This document shows, piece after piece, positions 1 through 7,101 of a stretch of DNA of 13,323 nt; the first letter of the stretch is position 1, and each line of letters opens with the position of its first letter. The notes beneath the pieces are model-generated. The model did no database searches. It was not told the DNA's origin and saw only the letters and a list, made by a program, of their open reading frames with translations. The DNA is from an uncultured Erysipelotrichaceae bacterium (GTDB taxonomy: Bacteria > Bacillota_I > Bacilli_A > Erysipelotrichales > Erysipelotrichaceae), in assembly GCA_937902945.1 (NCBI GenBank), contig CALEMD010000112.1:1-13323 (forward strand). The letters are read 5' to 3'. The position numbers and the translations under genes were made by a program.

Positions 1-121
1 CAGTCTTATCAAATACCCATATACCAATCGCAATGCTGTATAAGATATCACCCAGTTTTGAAAACAGATTTCCCTGCCAAAGCAGCAGGAAATTTCTGTT
101 GAAATACTGCGGCTTATGCAT
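1..121 (-). CDS. MFS transporter, N-terminal fragment (runs off window)
   Basis: An open frame starts at the ATG at 121-119 and stays open for 40 codons to the window edge. The protein begins MHKPQYFNRNFLLLWQGNLF and continues with a hydrophobic segment ending GIWVFDKT. A short cytoplasmic start, then NFLLLWQG.LFSKLGD and a first membrane helix, is typical of major facilitator drug-efflux-like (DHA3-type) proteins. The start lies inside the 3' end of gmk: the two genes share 8 bases (114-121) in different frames, so translation is probably coupled. No strong Shine-Dalgarno is visible, only GAG about 9 bases before the ATG. The substrate cannot be told from this fragment. That it is an MFS N-terminus is recognition from memory, fairly sure. 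Confidence 0.75.
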   Translation of the reverse strand, partial: MHKPQYFNRNFLLLWQGNLFSKLGDILYSIAIGIWVFDKT

Positions 122-695
122 TTGACTCTGTGGTCTCCATATGTCTCTTGATAATCACTCTGATTATATCGGCCGCCAGCTTCGGATCTTCATTGCAGAC
201 CACATATTTATACTGCCCAATCATTTCCATTTCACGGTTTGCTTTAGCGAGTCTCTGCTGAACAATCTCTTCCGGTTCAGTGTTTCTGCCGCGGATTCTC
301 TTTTCAAGTTCTTTCATTGAAGGCGGAACAATGAATATGGTTAAAGCGTCTGGGCATTTCTGACGTACTTGAATGCATCCCTGAACTTCAATTTCAAGAA
401 GAACATTCTTTCCCATTTCTCTAAGCATTTCCACTGTTTTCAGCGGTGTCCCGTAATAATTGCCTACAAACTCTGCATACTCAAGAAGCTCACCTTTTTT
501 AACAGACTCTTCAAACTCTTCTCTAGTGACAAAGAAGTAATTCTTGCCATCAACTTCTCCAGGTCTTTGCTGCCTCGTTGTCATTGAAACAGAATATGCG
601 AGTTTCAGATCCGGATCTTTAATAAATTCTTTAAGAACTGTTCCCTTGCCTACACCTGAAGGACCGCTCAGTACAACCAATAACCCCTTATTCAT
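114..695 (-). CDS. gmk: Guanylate kinase
   Basis: This cytosolic enzyme transfers phosphate from ATP to GMP, giving GDP for nucleotide synthesis. The 193-residue protein starts MNKGLLVVLSGPSGVGKGTV, with the Walker A P-loop GPSGVGKGT at residues 11-19. The GMP-binding region follows (SMTTRQQRPGEVDGKNYFFV and the EYAEFVGNYYGTP segment), then the lid arginines RGRNTE. Length is normal for bacterial Gmk (about 190-210). The frame opens 18 codons further up, but I chose the ATG at 695-693 because AAAGGATGG lies about 8-10 bases before it and the upstream extension is promoter sequence. It is divergent from rqcH, and a fused or coupled MFS gene follows. In many Bacillota gmk also lies beside the yloA/rqcH region, so this pairing is expected. 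Confidence 0.96.
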   Translation of the reverse strand: MNKGLLVVLSGPSGVGKGTVLKEFIKDPDLKLAYSVSMTTRQQRPGEVDGKNYFFVTREEFEESVKKGELLEYAEFVGNYYGTPLKTVEMLREMGKNVLLEIEVQGCIQVRQKCPDALTIFIVPPSMKELEKRIRGRNTEPEEIVQQRLAKANREMEMIGQYKYVVCNEDPKLAADIIRVIIKRHMETTESNA

Positions 696-720
696 AGTTT
701 GCCCATCCTTTGTTATATAT

Positions 721-749
721 ACTTTAACCGTCCGGAATGGGATAGTCAA
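721..749 (-). promoter_or_regulatory. Promoter for gmk
   Basis: Read on the minus strand, TTGACT (749-744) is followed after exactly 17 bases by TAAAGT (726-721). This is a good -35 and a moderate -10 at optimal spacing. It places the transcript start about 20 bases before the gmk ATG, with the Shine-Dalgarno inside the leader. Its -35 sits directly beside the plus-strand -10 of rqcH, so polymerase probably cannot occupy both at once. Confidence 0.55.
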
Positions 750-752
750 TTA

Positions 753-761
753 TGGTATAAT
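753..761 (+). promoter_or_regulatory. Extended -10 promoter for rqcH
   Basis: TGGTATAAT is a perfect TATAAT hexamer with a TG one base upstream, i.e. an extended -10 element. No good -35 is found 16-18 bases before it, which is normal for extended -10 promoters. The predicted start is near 768, giving a leader of under 20 bases that holds the AGAGGA ribosome binding site. Confidence 0.65.
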
Positions 762-785
762 GCGAATATTGAAAAGAGGAATACT

Positions 786-2438
786 ATGGCTCTCGATGGC
801 ATACTGCTGCATAAAATCATACCCGAAATAGAAACTGTACTGCCCTGCCGCATACAGAAAATATATGAAATTTCTTCAACGGAAATTCTTTTTCAGATTC
901 ACACAAGCGAAGGCAGAAAACAGCTTCTCATTTCCTGTCATTCTCTTTACAATCGTATTCTGCTTAGTAAGAGAAACTATCCGACACCTAATGAACCCGG
1001 CAACTTTGTCATGGTACTTAGAAAATACCTTGAGGGTGCAAGTTTGGAATCTCTTCATCAGGGAGACTTAGACAGATGGTGTGCATTCAAAGTTCGCAGG
1101 CATAATAATCTAGGCGATCTTGAGTATCTAGATCTGTATGTAGAACTGATGGGCAAATATGCCAATGTTATCCTCGTGGATCAGAATGGCCGCATCATTG
1201 ATGCGCTGAAACGCATTCCTCCATTTGAAAACTCACGCAGAACCATTCAGCCGGGTTCTCTTTTTACGCTCACTCCTGCACAGGAAAAGAAGAATCCCTT
1301 TACTGATCAGACCATTGATCCCTCACAGACACTCACAGCGCAGTTTTCAGGTTTTTCACCGTTTTTAGAAAGAGAAGTCCAATACCGACTGCAGAATGGT
1401 CAGTCATTTCATTCCATTATGGATGAAATCAATTCTTCTTCGCGTCTGTATATTGCCAATCAGGATAACGAAGCAGTCTTTCACTGCATACCTCTTACAT
1501 CATTGGGCAGCTGTACAGATTATTCACTTTTTGAAGGTTTTGAGATTCTGTACTTTCACAAGGAAGAAAAAGAAAGAATCAAGCAGATAACAGGAGATCT
1601 GTATCATTTTGTACGCAAGCAGCTGAAGCATCAGAACCAGAAACTGCCTCGTCTGTTAAAAGAATTTGATGAAGCAAAGGACTGTCAGAAATGGAATAAA
1701 TACGGTGAACTTCTCTATGCTCATCAGATAGAAGAAACAAATGGAAAACGAGAAATTGAACTGGAAGACTATGAAAGCGGATCTTTGATCAGAATACCTC
1801 TCGATCCGAAGCTGAATGGCAGAAAGAATGCACAGAAATGCTATGCCAAATACAATAAGCTGAAAAAAGGACAGGTATATCTTGAAGAACAGATACGTCT
1901 ATGCAATATGGAGATATCCTACTTCACCGGACTTCTGCAGCAGCTTGATCAGGCTGATTTTGATACAGCTGCAGAGATGAAAGAAGAACTGATTAAGCTT
2001 GGATACTTAAAAGAAAAGAATCAGAAGAACCGCCGCAGGCATAAAAAGAATGAAGAAGGTCCGCATATAACGACCCTTAAGCTGACAGACAGCATTTCCA
2101 TTTCATTCGGCAGAAACAATCTGCAGAATGAAGCTCTTACATTCCACAGAGCTCGAAAGACAGATACATGGCTTCATGCAAAGGATTATCACGGTGCCCA
2201 TGTAGTCATCAATGACCCTTCACCTGATGAATCCGTACTGCGGCTTGCCGCTAATATTGCTGCTTATTTCTCAGCCGGCAGACAGTCATCCAGTGTTCCT
2301 GTCGTCTACTGCCCAGTAAAAGGCCTTAAAAAAATACCTGGCGCAAAACCAGGTATGGTACAGCTGTCTTCCTACAAAACTATTTATATAGATCCAGATG
2401 AAGAACTTCTAGAGAAAGCCGGAGTAGACATAAGCTAG
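786..2438 (+). CDS. rqcH: RqcH / NFACT family ribosome quality-control protein
   Basis: Bacterial homologue of eukaryotic Rqc2/NEMF (B. subtilis YloA/RqcH; older names FbpA, fibronectin-binding). RqcH binds obstructed 50S subunits carrying peptidyl-tRNA and recruits tRNA-Ala to add C-terminal alanine tails. The protein has 550 residues (B. subtilis about 570). The NFACT-N domain carries FVMVLRKYLEGA (residues 75-85) and an Asp-Arg pair at 96-97 (GDLDRW), matching the DR pair needed for tailing. A charged, probably coiled-coil middle spans roughly 270-420. The C-terminal NFACT-R domain has FGRNNLQNE (441-449) and DTWLHAKD (460-467). The ATG at 786 was chosen over an upstream in-frame one because AGAGGA lies at 775-780 and the promoter covers the extension. 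It converges on rluB with overlapping stops. Confidence 0.95.
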   Translation: MALDGILLHKIIPEIETVLPCRIQKIYEISSTEILFQIHTSEGRKQLLISCHSLYNRILLSKRNYPTPNEPGNFVMVLRKYLEGASLESLHQGDLDRWCAFKVRRHNNLGDLEYLDLYVELMGKYANVILVDQNGRIIDALKRIPPFENSRRTIQPGSLFTLTPAQEKKNPFTDQTIDPSQTLTAQFSGFSPFLEREVQYRLQNGQSFHSIMDEINSSSRLYIANQDNEAVFHCIPLTSLGSCTDYSLFEGFEILYFHKEEKERIKQITGDLYHFVRKQLKHQNQKLPRLLKEFDEAKDCQKWNKYGELLYAHQIEETNGKREIELEDYESGSLIRIPLDPKLNGRKNAQKCYAKYNKLKKGQVYLEEQIRLCNMEISYFTGLLQQLDQADFDTAAEMKEELIKLGYLKEKNQKNRRRHKKNEEGPHITTLKLTDSISISFGRNNLQNEALTFHRARKTDTWLHAKDYHGAHVVINDPSPDESVLRLAANIAAYFSAGRQSSSVPVVYCPVKGLKKIPGAKPGMVQLSSYKTIYIDPDEELLEKAGVDIS

Positions 2439-2450
2439 TCACCGGCTTTT
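2415..2450. terminator. Candidate bidirectional terminator spanning both stop codons
   Basis: AAAGCCGG (2415-2422) and CCGGCTTT (2442-2449) form an 8-bp GC-centred stem with a 19-base loop. The plus strand continues TTTTCCTTTC and the minus strand TTTCTCT, both only moderately T-rich. The overlapping stop codons of rqcH and the RluB gene lie in the loop. Each gene's last codons therefore form one arm of the hairpin. A terminator is inferred from position and symmetry. Confidence 0.55.
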
Positions 2451-3166
2451 CCTTTCTGTGCAAGCATCGTCAGTTTCTGTACTTCTGCTGCTTTCAGTTT
2501 TCTATATTCGCCCTGCCGCAGTGTCCCAACATCAAGAAATCCAAGTTTCTTTCTTTCCAGTCGGATTACATTGCAGTGAAAATATTCCATCATTCTTCTG
2601 ACTTCCCTATTTCTGCCTTCCTGGATAGTGATCTGGATCACACTTTTCTGCTTTGCGTCATTCACAGAAATCACGGAGACTTTTGCCGGTAGTGTCATGC
2701 CATCATCAAGCGGTATGCCTCTTTGCAGCTGCCGTATCTCTGATGAAGTAAGAATTCCTTGAATGGCTGCTTCGTATGTTTTTGAAATGTGGTGTGAGGG
2801 ATGCATCATGAGATTGCTGAACTCGCCATCATTGCTCAAAATCAGAACTCCGGTTGTGTCATAATCCAGTCTGCCTACCGGATATACACGAGCATTGACA
2901 CCCGTCATGTATTTCATTACCGTATCTCTGCCTTTTTCATCATGCAAAGAACAGATGCAGTGTTTCGGCTTGTTCAGCAGATAGTATTCTTTCTGCTGAT
3001 TTGTGATCTTTCGGCCATCCACTTCTATGATGCTTCTGCCATCAGCCTTCATTCCTAAAGAAGCAGTCTTTCCATTTACTTTGACACGTCCCTGCTCAAT
3101 TAGTTCTTCTGCTTTTCGACGTGATGCAATTCCCGCCTGAGCAATCAGTTTCTGTATTCTTTCCAT
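2435..3166 (-). CDS. rluB: RluB/RsuA-family 16S/23S rRNA pseudouridine synthase
   Basis: Converts a specific rRNA uridine to pseudouridine; the family closest by pattern is RluB (23S U2605 in E. coli), though RsuA/RluE cannot be fully excluded. The protein has 243 residues. The N-terminal S4 RNA-binding domain is MERIQKLIAQAGIASRRKAE to about residue 50. The catalytic domain starts at YYLLNKPKH, and motif GRLDYDTTG (98-106) contains the catalytic Asp101. Further motifs are LILSNDGEF and GRNREVRRM near the C-terminus. A run of G's directly before GAAG-ATG serves as ribosome binding site and begins within the stop codon region of the gene upstream, 8 bases away, so it is translated as the last gene of a three-gene unit. 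Its stop codon shares CTAG with the convergent rqcH stop. Confidence 0.93.
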   Translation of the reverse strand: MERIQKLIAQAGIASRRKAEELIEQGRVKVNGKTASLGMKADGRSIIEVDGRKITNQQKEYYLLNKPKHCICSLHDEKGRDTVMKYMTGVNARVYPVGRLDYDTTGVLILSNDGEFSNLMMHPSHHISKTYEAAIQGILTSSEIRQLQRGIPLDDGMTLPAKVSVISVNDAKQKSVIQITIQEGRNREVRRMMEYFHCNVIRLERKKLGFLDVGTLRQGEYRKLKAAEVQKLTMLAQKGKAGD

Positions 3167-3174
3167 CTTCCCCC

Positions 3175-3453
3175 CTAATGCAGATTCTGTGTATGTCCCC
3201 AGAAACTGCTTCCTGCCTTTGAATAATCATTCTGAATCATGACCGGTATATCCGCAAAGTGCTTATCTTCCTTGCATAGTATGCGGCAGGCATTCAGGCG
3301 TTTTCTGCCATCTGCACATTTATAGCCGTTTGCCGTGTGAATTACATGTACAGGTATAGCTATGCCCCGCTGTCGGATACTTTCTATCAGTTCAGCGTTC
3401 GGAATCATCTCTTCAAATTCTATCTCATCGATATTAATCATTGTGTTGATCAT
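3175..3453 (-). CDS. Small ParB/Srx N-terminal-domain protein
   Basis: A 92-residue protein consisting almost only of a ParB-type N-terminal (ParB/sulfiredoxin-like) fold. ELIESIRQRGIAIPVHV (21-37) matches the 'L..SI...G...P..V' signature, and GYKCADGRKRLNA (43-55) matches the 'dG.rR..A' nucleotide-binding box; DIPVMI follows. No helix-turn-helix or dimerisation domain is present, so it is not a partition ParB. The chosen ATG (3453-3451) overlaps the 3' end of the upstream glucosaminidase gene by 20 bases and has AGAGG about 6 bases before it. A second ATG 12 bases further in is possible, and the frame also opens up to 3510. The stop is 8 bases before rluB. Role unknown; it may bind or hydrolyse a nucleotide or contact DNA, but this is inference. 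Confidence 0.75.
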   Translation of the reverse strand: MINTMINIDEIEFEEMIPNAELIESIRQRGIAIPVHVIHTANGYKCADGRKRLNACRILCKEDKHFADIPVMIQNDYSKAGSSFWGHTQNLH

Positions 3454-6316
3454 TGTCTGCCTCTGTCTTTTCTTCCGTTTGCCGAATCTGATGTCTTTTG
3501 AGAATCTCATTTCTTCTTTTTCTTTTTTTCAAGTACAGCAGAATTACAATTGCCGCTGCTGCTAACACTGTTGCAGCCGTGCAAAGCGCAATTGTCTTCT
3601 GCATATCAGAAGAACTGCTTTCAGCGGTTACTGTTTCTGCAGGATCAATTCCAGCATACGTGTTGGATGTGCGTCTGTATGCAAGAAGGTATTCACCGGT
3701 GCCGTATGCCATGAATGATATAGCAGAATCACTCTGCAATGTATAGCATTCGGTAATATCACCATCTTCTGAATCATAATAGTATACCGTGAAATATGCA
3801 TCTTCTGCACTGTTTTCAGGAATATCCATAGAAAACACCAGAGGTTTTTCACTGTGGACTGTCTCTCCATTTTTTGTGATTGTTATTTTGAAATAAACAG
3901 ATGCTTCGTCATTCTGTCCTTTGCATACTTTATTCAGCAGTTTCTTCGCATCAGCAGATATGCTGTTCTTATAAGATACGCGATACGTATCAGGGAAAAT
4001 CTGATTCTTTTCTAAAGAATCACCTAGAGGAAATGACAGACAAAGACCTGAAACGCCAAGATTGACCGTATTGTCTTTCACAATATAGAGGATTTTTTCC
4101 TGATATGATTTTCTTAGAATGGAATCAAAATCTCTCAGCTGCGCTTGATTCAGATATGGCTGCACCTGCTCATCTATCTGGCTCTTCAATGAAAGTATGC
4201 TTTCAATATCTTCATTGCTGAGTGTTTCTGTATCTTTATACTGTTCAATCATTCCTACAATAGCGTTTTTGATTTCAGTGTGCTGGGCATCTTTTTCAGC
4301 AGATACAGATATTTCATACTGCGTACTGCAGCCGGCATAGCTTACAGTCACAGTCTGCTGTCCATCTTGAGACAGATCAAAGCCTAAAATCATGGAGGTT
4401 GTCAAAGCTGTGACAATTGAAGTGCCATCTGTATATTGGATTCGAATGGTTCCGTCTTTCAGATTGATTCTGTCATTGGTCTCGTATTCCGTTTCCGGCA
4501 TTGTTTCTATAGCTATGCTTTCAGTATCCTTGTACTGGGCTGTAAATACAGTGTCTTCACTGATTGCACTGAGTTCTTTATCCCATCCAGTAAACAGCGC
4601 ATGATCTTTCTGCGGAATACTGCAGGCTGCATCACTGCCGGAAGGAAGCTTATAGGAAATCATGCTCTCTCCGCTTGAAAACTCTCCGCCATCTCCATCA
4701 AATGTCACATTGACATACTGTACTTCTTTATGGCTGTCAGGATTCAGAAGAATCTGCACTGCATCTTTACGTATGTATCCAATGTCATTTTCAAGATCAT
4801 AGTCGTATTCAAGAGCCACACCAGACTGATCATCTAAAGTAGCATCTGATTGAACTGCATACCACTCACCTGAATCATCGCTGAATTCTCTGAGGATGAC
4901 AAAAGCATAATCAGGCATCTTCGATGTCTGATACAGCACCGTGCTGTCCTCATTTGGATACTGATATATGGAAATATTTTCTGCAGATGTCTTAATGCCA
5001 ACAGTATATGCATCTCTATCTGCATAGCCAAGGGCCTCATCAAGCATCCGATAATAATATGCAGCCTTTTCACCCCAATATGGATCAGAAGCATAGCTGA
5101 CATTCATACCGGCAGATTTATTGCCGAAGAATCCGCCGTGATAGAATGTCTTGCCTGGGTAGCAGTAAGAACCGGAAATATAATACTTTGCATGTGAGTA
5201 TATGGAATTGGCTGTACTCAGATATCTCGATGCATTTTTTTCAACATCATTGTCATACGCCGCATGGCCAAAAAGATTGTTTCTTGTAAAGGAAAGCGAA
5301 CTTCTTCCGAATGCAGATTCATTTGCACTCAAAGAAATCATCATCAATGCATTGGCGCCGTATTGGTACTGATTCTGATAAAAGACCTGTGCTGTGTCAT
5401 AGTACTGCGAACGATTCAGCGTATCATCTGCACTGTCTTTATTGTTATCATTATAGGTATCCATCAAGGCATCAATACCCATGGAATCTTCAAATAAGGC
5501 TTCTATCTGTTCATAGGACACATTGGTTAATGTTCTATTGGATATATACTGATAGTAATTGTAATAAGGATCGTTCGGATTGACACTTGCTGTACGGACA
5601 TCATTTCTCAGATCATCAATCATTGAAACGAAATTTTCCTGTGTATAGAAATAATGACCGTCATAGCTGTAATAACTAACACCCTCACTTAAGTATGCAG
5701 GTGCAGTTCCGACATTCAGAATGCTGGCATAGTTATCCTCTTCCATTGTTGACTTAATATGATGAAAGAGATTGCCGCTGTCAATTGCATAGCCGGATAG
5801 ACGTGTTGAAATATTCTGAACAGGAATGATTTCAATGTCATCGATATCAGCCCAGCCTTTAACTCCTGACAGATAGAACTCTGCTTTTTCACCGCTGTCA
5901 TCAGTATCAAGATATGCGGCATCCTTGCCATAGCATCCATTTGTATAATTGCTCTGTCCATTCAGATCATTGCTGAAAAGCACATTGTAATCACAGGCAT
6001 CGGTACTGCTTATTGAAGCAATTGCATATTCTGCTTTGTATATTTTTGCATCTTTGACTATAGCGAGATTGTCATACTGATCCTTCAATGCTTCATATGA
6101 TTTATCGGCATACTTGAAAGTGCTGTAGCTATTCAGGACAGTAGAGGATCCATAGTCTGCAAGATAATAATTTCCATCACTCGGAACCTCATCTATACCG
6201 GTGGCATTAACCGGAGTCCATTGGATGCTGCCAACAGCAAAAACTGCTGCCATTACTGCAGCTGCTGTTCGGGCAATGTTTATTTTCAGACTGCTCTTTC
6301 TTATCTTTTCTTTCAT
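3434..6316 (-). CDS. Secreted, membrane-anchored cell-wall glucosaminidase (GH73-like)
   Basis: A 960-residue surface protein expected to cleave peptidoglycan glycan strands. A signal peptide occupies about residues 1-39 (KEKIRKSSLK, hydrophobic core, VNATG). The glucosaminidase domain, about 300-430, holds the motif ANESAFGRSSLSFTRNNLFG (331-350), where Glu333 is the expected catalytic acid, then GEKAAYYYRMLDEALG. Next come an SH3-like segment (440-525), an InlB B-repeat/List-Bact_rpt module (533-597: VTFDGDGGEF...FTGWDKEL...FTAQYK) and a Big_3-like Ig fold (600-672). A region of unknown fold follows, then a single C-terminal membrane helix (about 907-928) and a basic tail KKRKRRNE. No LPXTG. 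Only the 6316 ATG is possible: a TGA lies in frame 24 bases upstream with no GTG or TTG between. Unusually, no Shine-Dalgarno precedes it. Confidence 0.85.
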   Translation of the reverse strand: MKEKIRKSSLKINIARTAAAVMAAVFAVGSIQWTPVNATGIDEVPSDGNYYLADYGSSTVLNSYSTFKYADKSYEALKDQYDNLAIVKDAKIYKAEYAIASISSTDACDYNVLFSNDLNGQSNYTNGCYGKDAAYLDTDDSGEKAEFYLSGVKGWADIDDIEIIPVQNISTRLSGYAIDSGNLFHHIKSTMEEDNYASILNVGTAPAYLSEGVSYYSYDGHYFYTQENFVSMIDDLRNDVRTASVNPNDPYYNYYQYISNRTLTNVSYEQIEALFEDSMGIDALMDTYNDNNKDSADDTLNRSQYYDTAQVFYQNQYQYGANALMMISLSANESAFGRSSLSFTRNNLFGHAAYDNDVEKNASRYLSTANSIYSHAKYYISGSYCYPGKTFYHGGFFGNKSAGMNVSYASDPYWGEKAAYYYRMLDEALGYADRDAYTVGIKTSAENISIYQYPNEDSTVLYQTSKMPDYAFVILREFSDDSGEWYAVQSDATLDDQSGVALEYDYDLENDIGYIRKDAVQILLNPDSHKEVQYVNVTFDGDGGEFSSGESMISYKLPSGSDAACSIPQKDHALFTGWDKELSAISEDTVFTAQYKDTESIAIETMPETEYETNDRINLKDGTIRIQYTDGTSIVTALTTSMILGFDLSQDGQQTVTVSYAGCSTQYEISVSAEKDAQHTEIKNAIVGMIEQYKDTETLSNEDIESILSLKSQIDEQVQPYLNQAQLRDFDSILRKSYQEKILYIVKDNTVNLGVSGLCLSFPLGDSLEKNQIFPDTYRVSYKNSISADAKKLLNKVCKGQNDEASVYFKITITKNGETVHSEKPLVFSMDIPENSAEDAYFTVYYYDSEDGDITECYTLQSDSAISFMAYGTGEYLLAYRRTSNTYAGIDPAETVTAESSSSDMQKTIALCTAATVLAAAAIVILLYLKKRKRRNEILKRHQIRQTEEKTEADNDQHND

Positions 6317-6411
6317 ACGAAACTCGTTAGTATAGTATCATTATCTCGTCAGAAAATAAAATCACTTTCAAAATAAAACAAATGTTGATACTAAGAAAGG
6401 ACAGTTTGCTT
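6317..6411. promoter_or_regulatory. Divergent intergenic region with overlapping -10-like boxes
   Basis: This AT-rich spacer separates the divergent glucosaminidase and AlkD-like genes. Minus strand: TATACT (6334-6329) could be the glucosaminidase -10, giving a leader of only about 6 bases. Plus strand: TATAGT (6331-6336) overlaps it and could serve the AlkD-like gene, with AAAGG (6396-6400) as ribosome binding site. Neither has a convincing -35. Promoter calls here are weak. Confidence 0.3.
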
Positions 6412-7052
6412 ATGGCTAATCAAATCAGGGACGAGATCATCCGACAGCTTAAGAATCATCAGGATCTGCCCTATCGTGAATTCGCGAAGAAGCTTACACC
6501 AAATACAGGCAGAATCATTGGGATACGTATTCCTCTTCTAAGACAGATTTCCAAAGAAATACTGCTAAGTGATCCTGAGGCTTTTCTAGAGCAGACAAAG
6601 CATATCTACTATGAAGAAGACATTCTGATGGCAATGGTTACGGCTGGCATATACCGAACAGATATTGACCAGATGCATTGGATCAGAAAATGCACATCGA
6701 TCATAAGCAACTGGGCAGTATGCGACACATTGGCATCAAGTCTGAATCATCATATGCAGAATGAGAGCGCACTGTATCAGTTTGTTCTTGCATGTCTGCG
6801 TTCTTCCTCAGAATTTGAACAGCGGTTCGGATTGGTCTGCTTGAAAACACTTTTCCTAATTCAGCATGAAGATGAAATACCTCTCCTTCTTCATTCTGTT
6901 CATTATAATGGATACTACTCACTGATGGCTGCCGCCTGGCTGATTGCCGAATGGGCATGCACCAATCCTGATGCTGCCTATGCATTGATTCTGGATTTTG
7001 ATGCATATCCATCCATTCAGAAAAAAGCTATTCAGAAGATCCAGGACTCCAG
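6412..7052 (+). CDS. AlkD-like DNA alkylation repair protein, 3' end cut by adapter
   Basis: HEAT-like-repeat protein of the DNA alkylation repair family (PF08713-type; AlkD is a glycosylase for N3-/N7-alkylpurines). The N-terminus has TGRIIGIRIPLLRQISKEI (32-50). SNWAVCDTLASSL (99-111) has W101 and D105, with the same spacing as the catalytic W/D pair of AlkD. YYSLMAAAWLIAEWA (168-182) and the C-terminal QKKAIQKI follow. Start 6412 is preferred over the ATG at 6382 because AAAGG lies at 6396-6400, 11 bases upstream. Only about 213 codons are native. From base 7053 the frame reads adapter sequence and stops at a TGA (7069-7071), adding a false tail RDTEL. Relatives continue about 10-20 residues past this point, so the loss is small. 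Symbol withheld because YhaZ-like subfamilies share these motifs. Confidence 0.88.
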
Positions 7053-7101
7053 ACGAGATACGGAACTGTGACTGGAGTTCAGACGTGTGCTCTTCCGATC
7101 T
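7053..7101 (+). other. Illumina TruSeq index adapter embedded in the assembly
   Basis: Bases 7068-7101 (starting GTGACTGGAGTTC, ending CTCTTCCGATCT) match the 34-base TruSeq Read 2/index primer exactly. Just upstream, ACGAGAT (7053-7059) is the end of the P7 oligo. ACGGAACT (7060-7067) is the reverse complement of AGTTCCGT, TruSeq index 14. The order P7 end, index, Read 2 primer, insert is that of a real library molecule, with the insert beginning at 7102. This stretch is synthetic, not genomic. It marks an assembly join of unproven adjacency. Confidence 0.98.

Noticed and set aside
3175..3510. Chromosome or plasmid partition ParB
   Set aside because: Only the N-terminal fold is present; no helix-turn-helix, no dimerisation domain, no parA neighbour and no parS-like palindrome seen.
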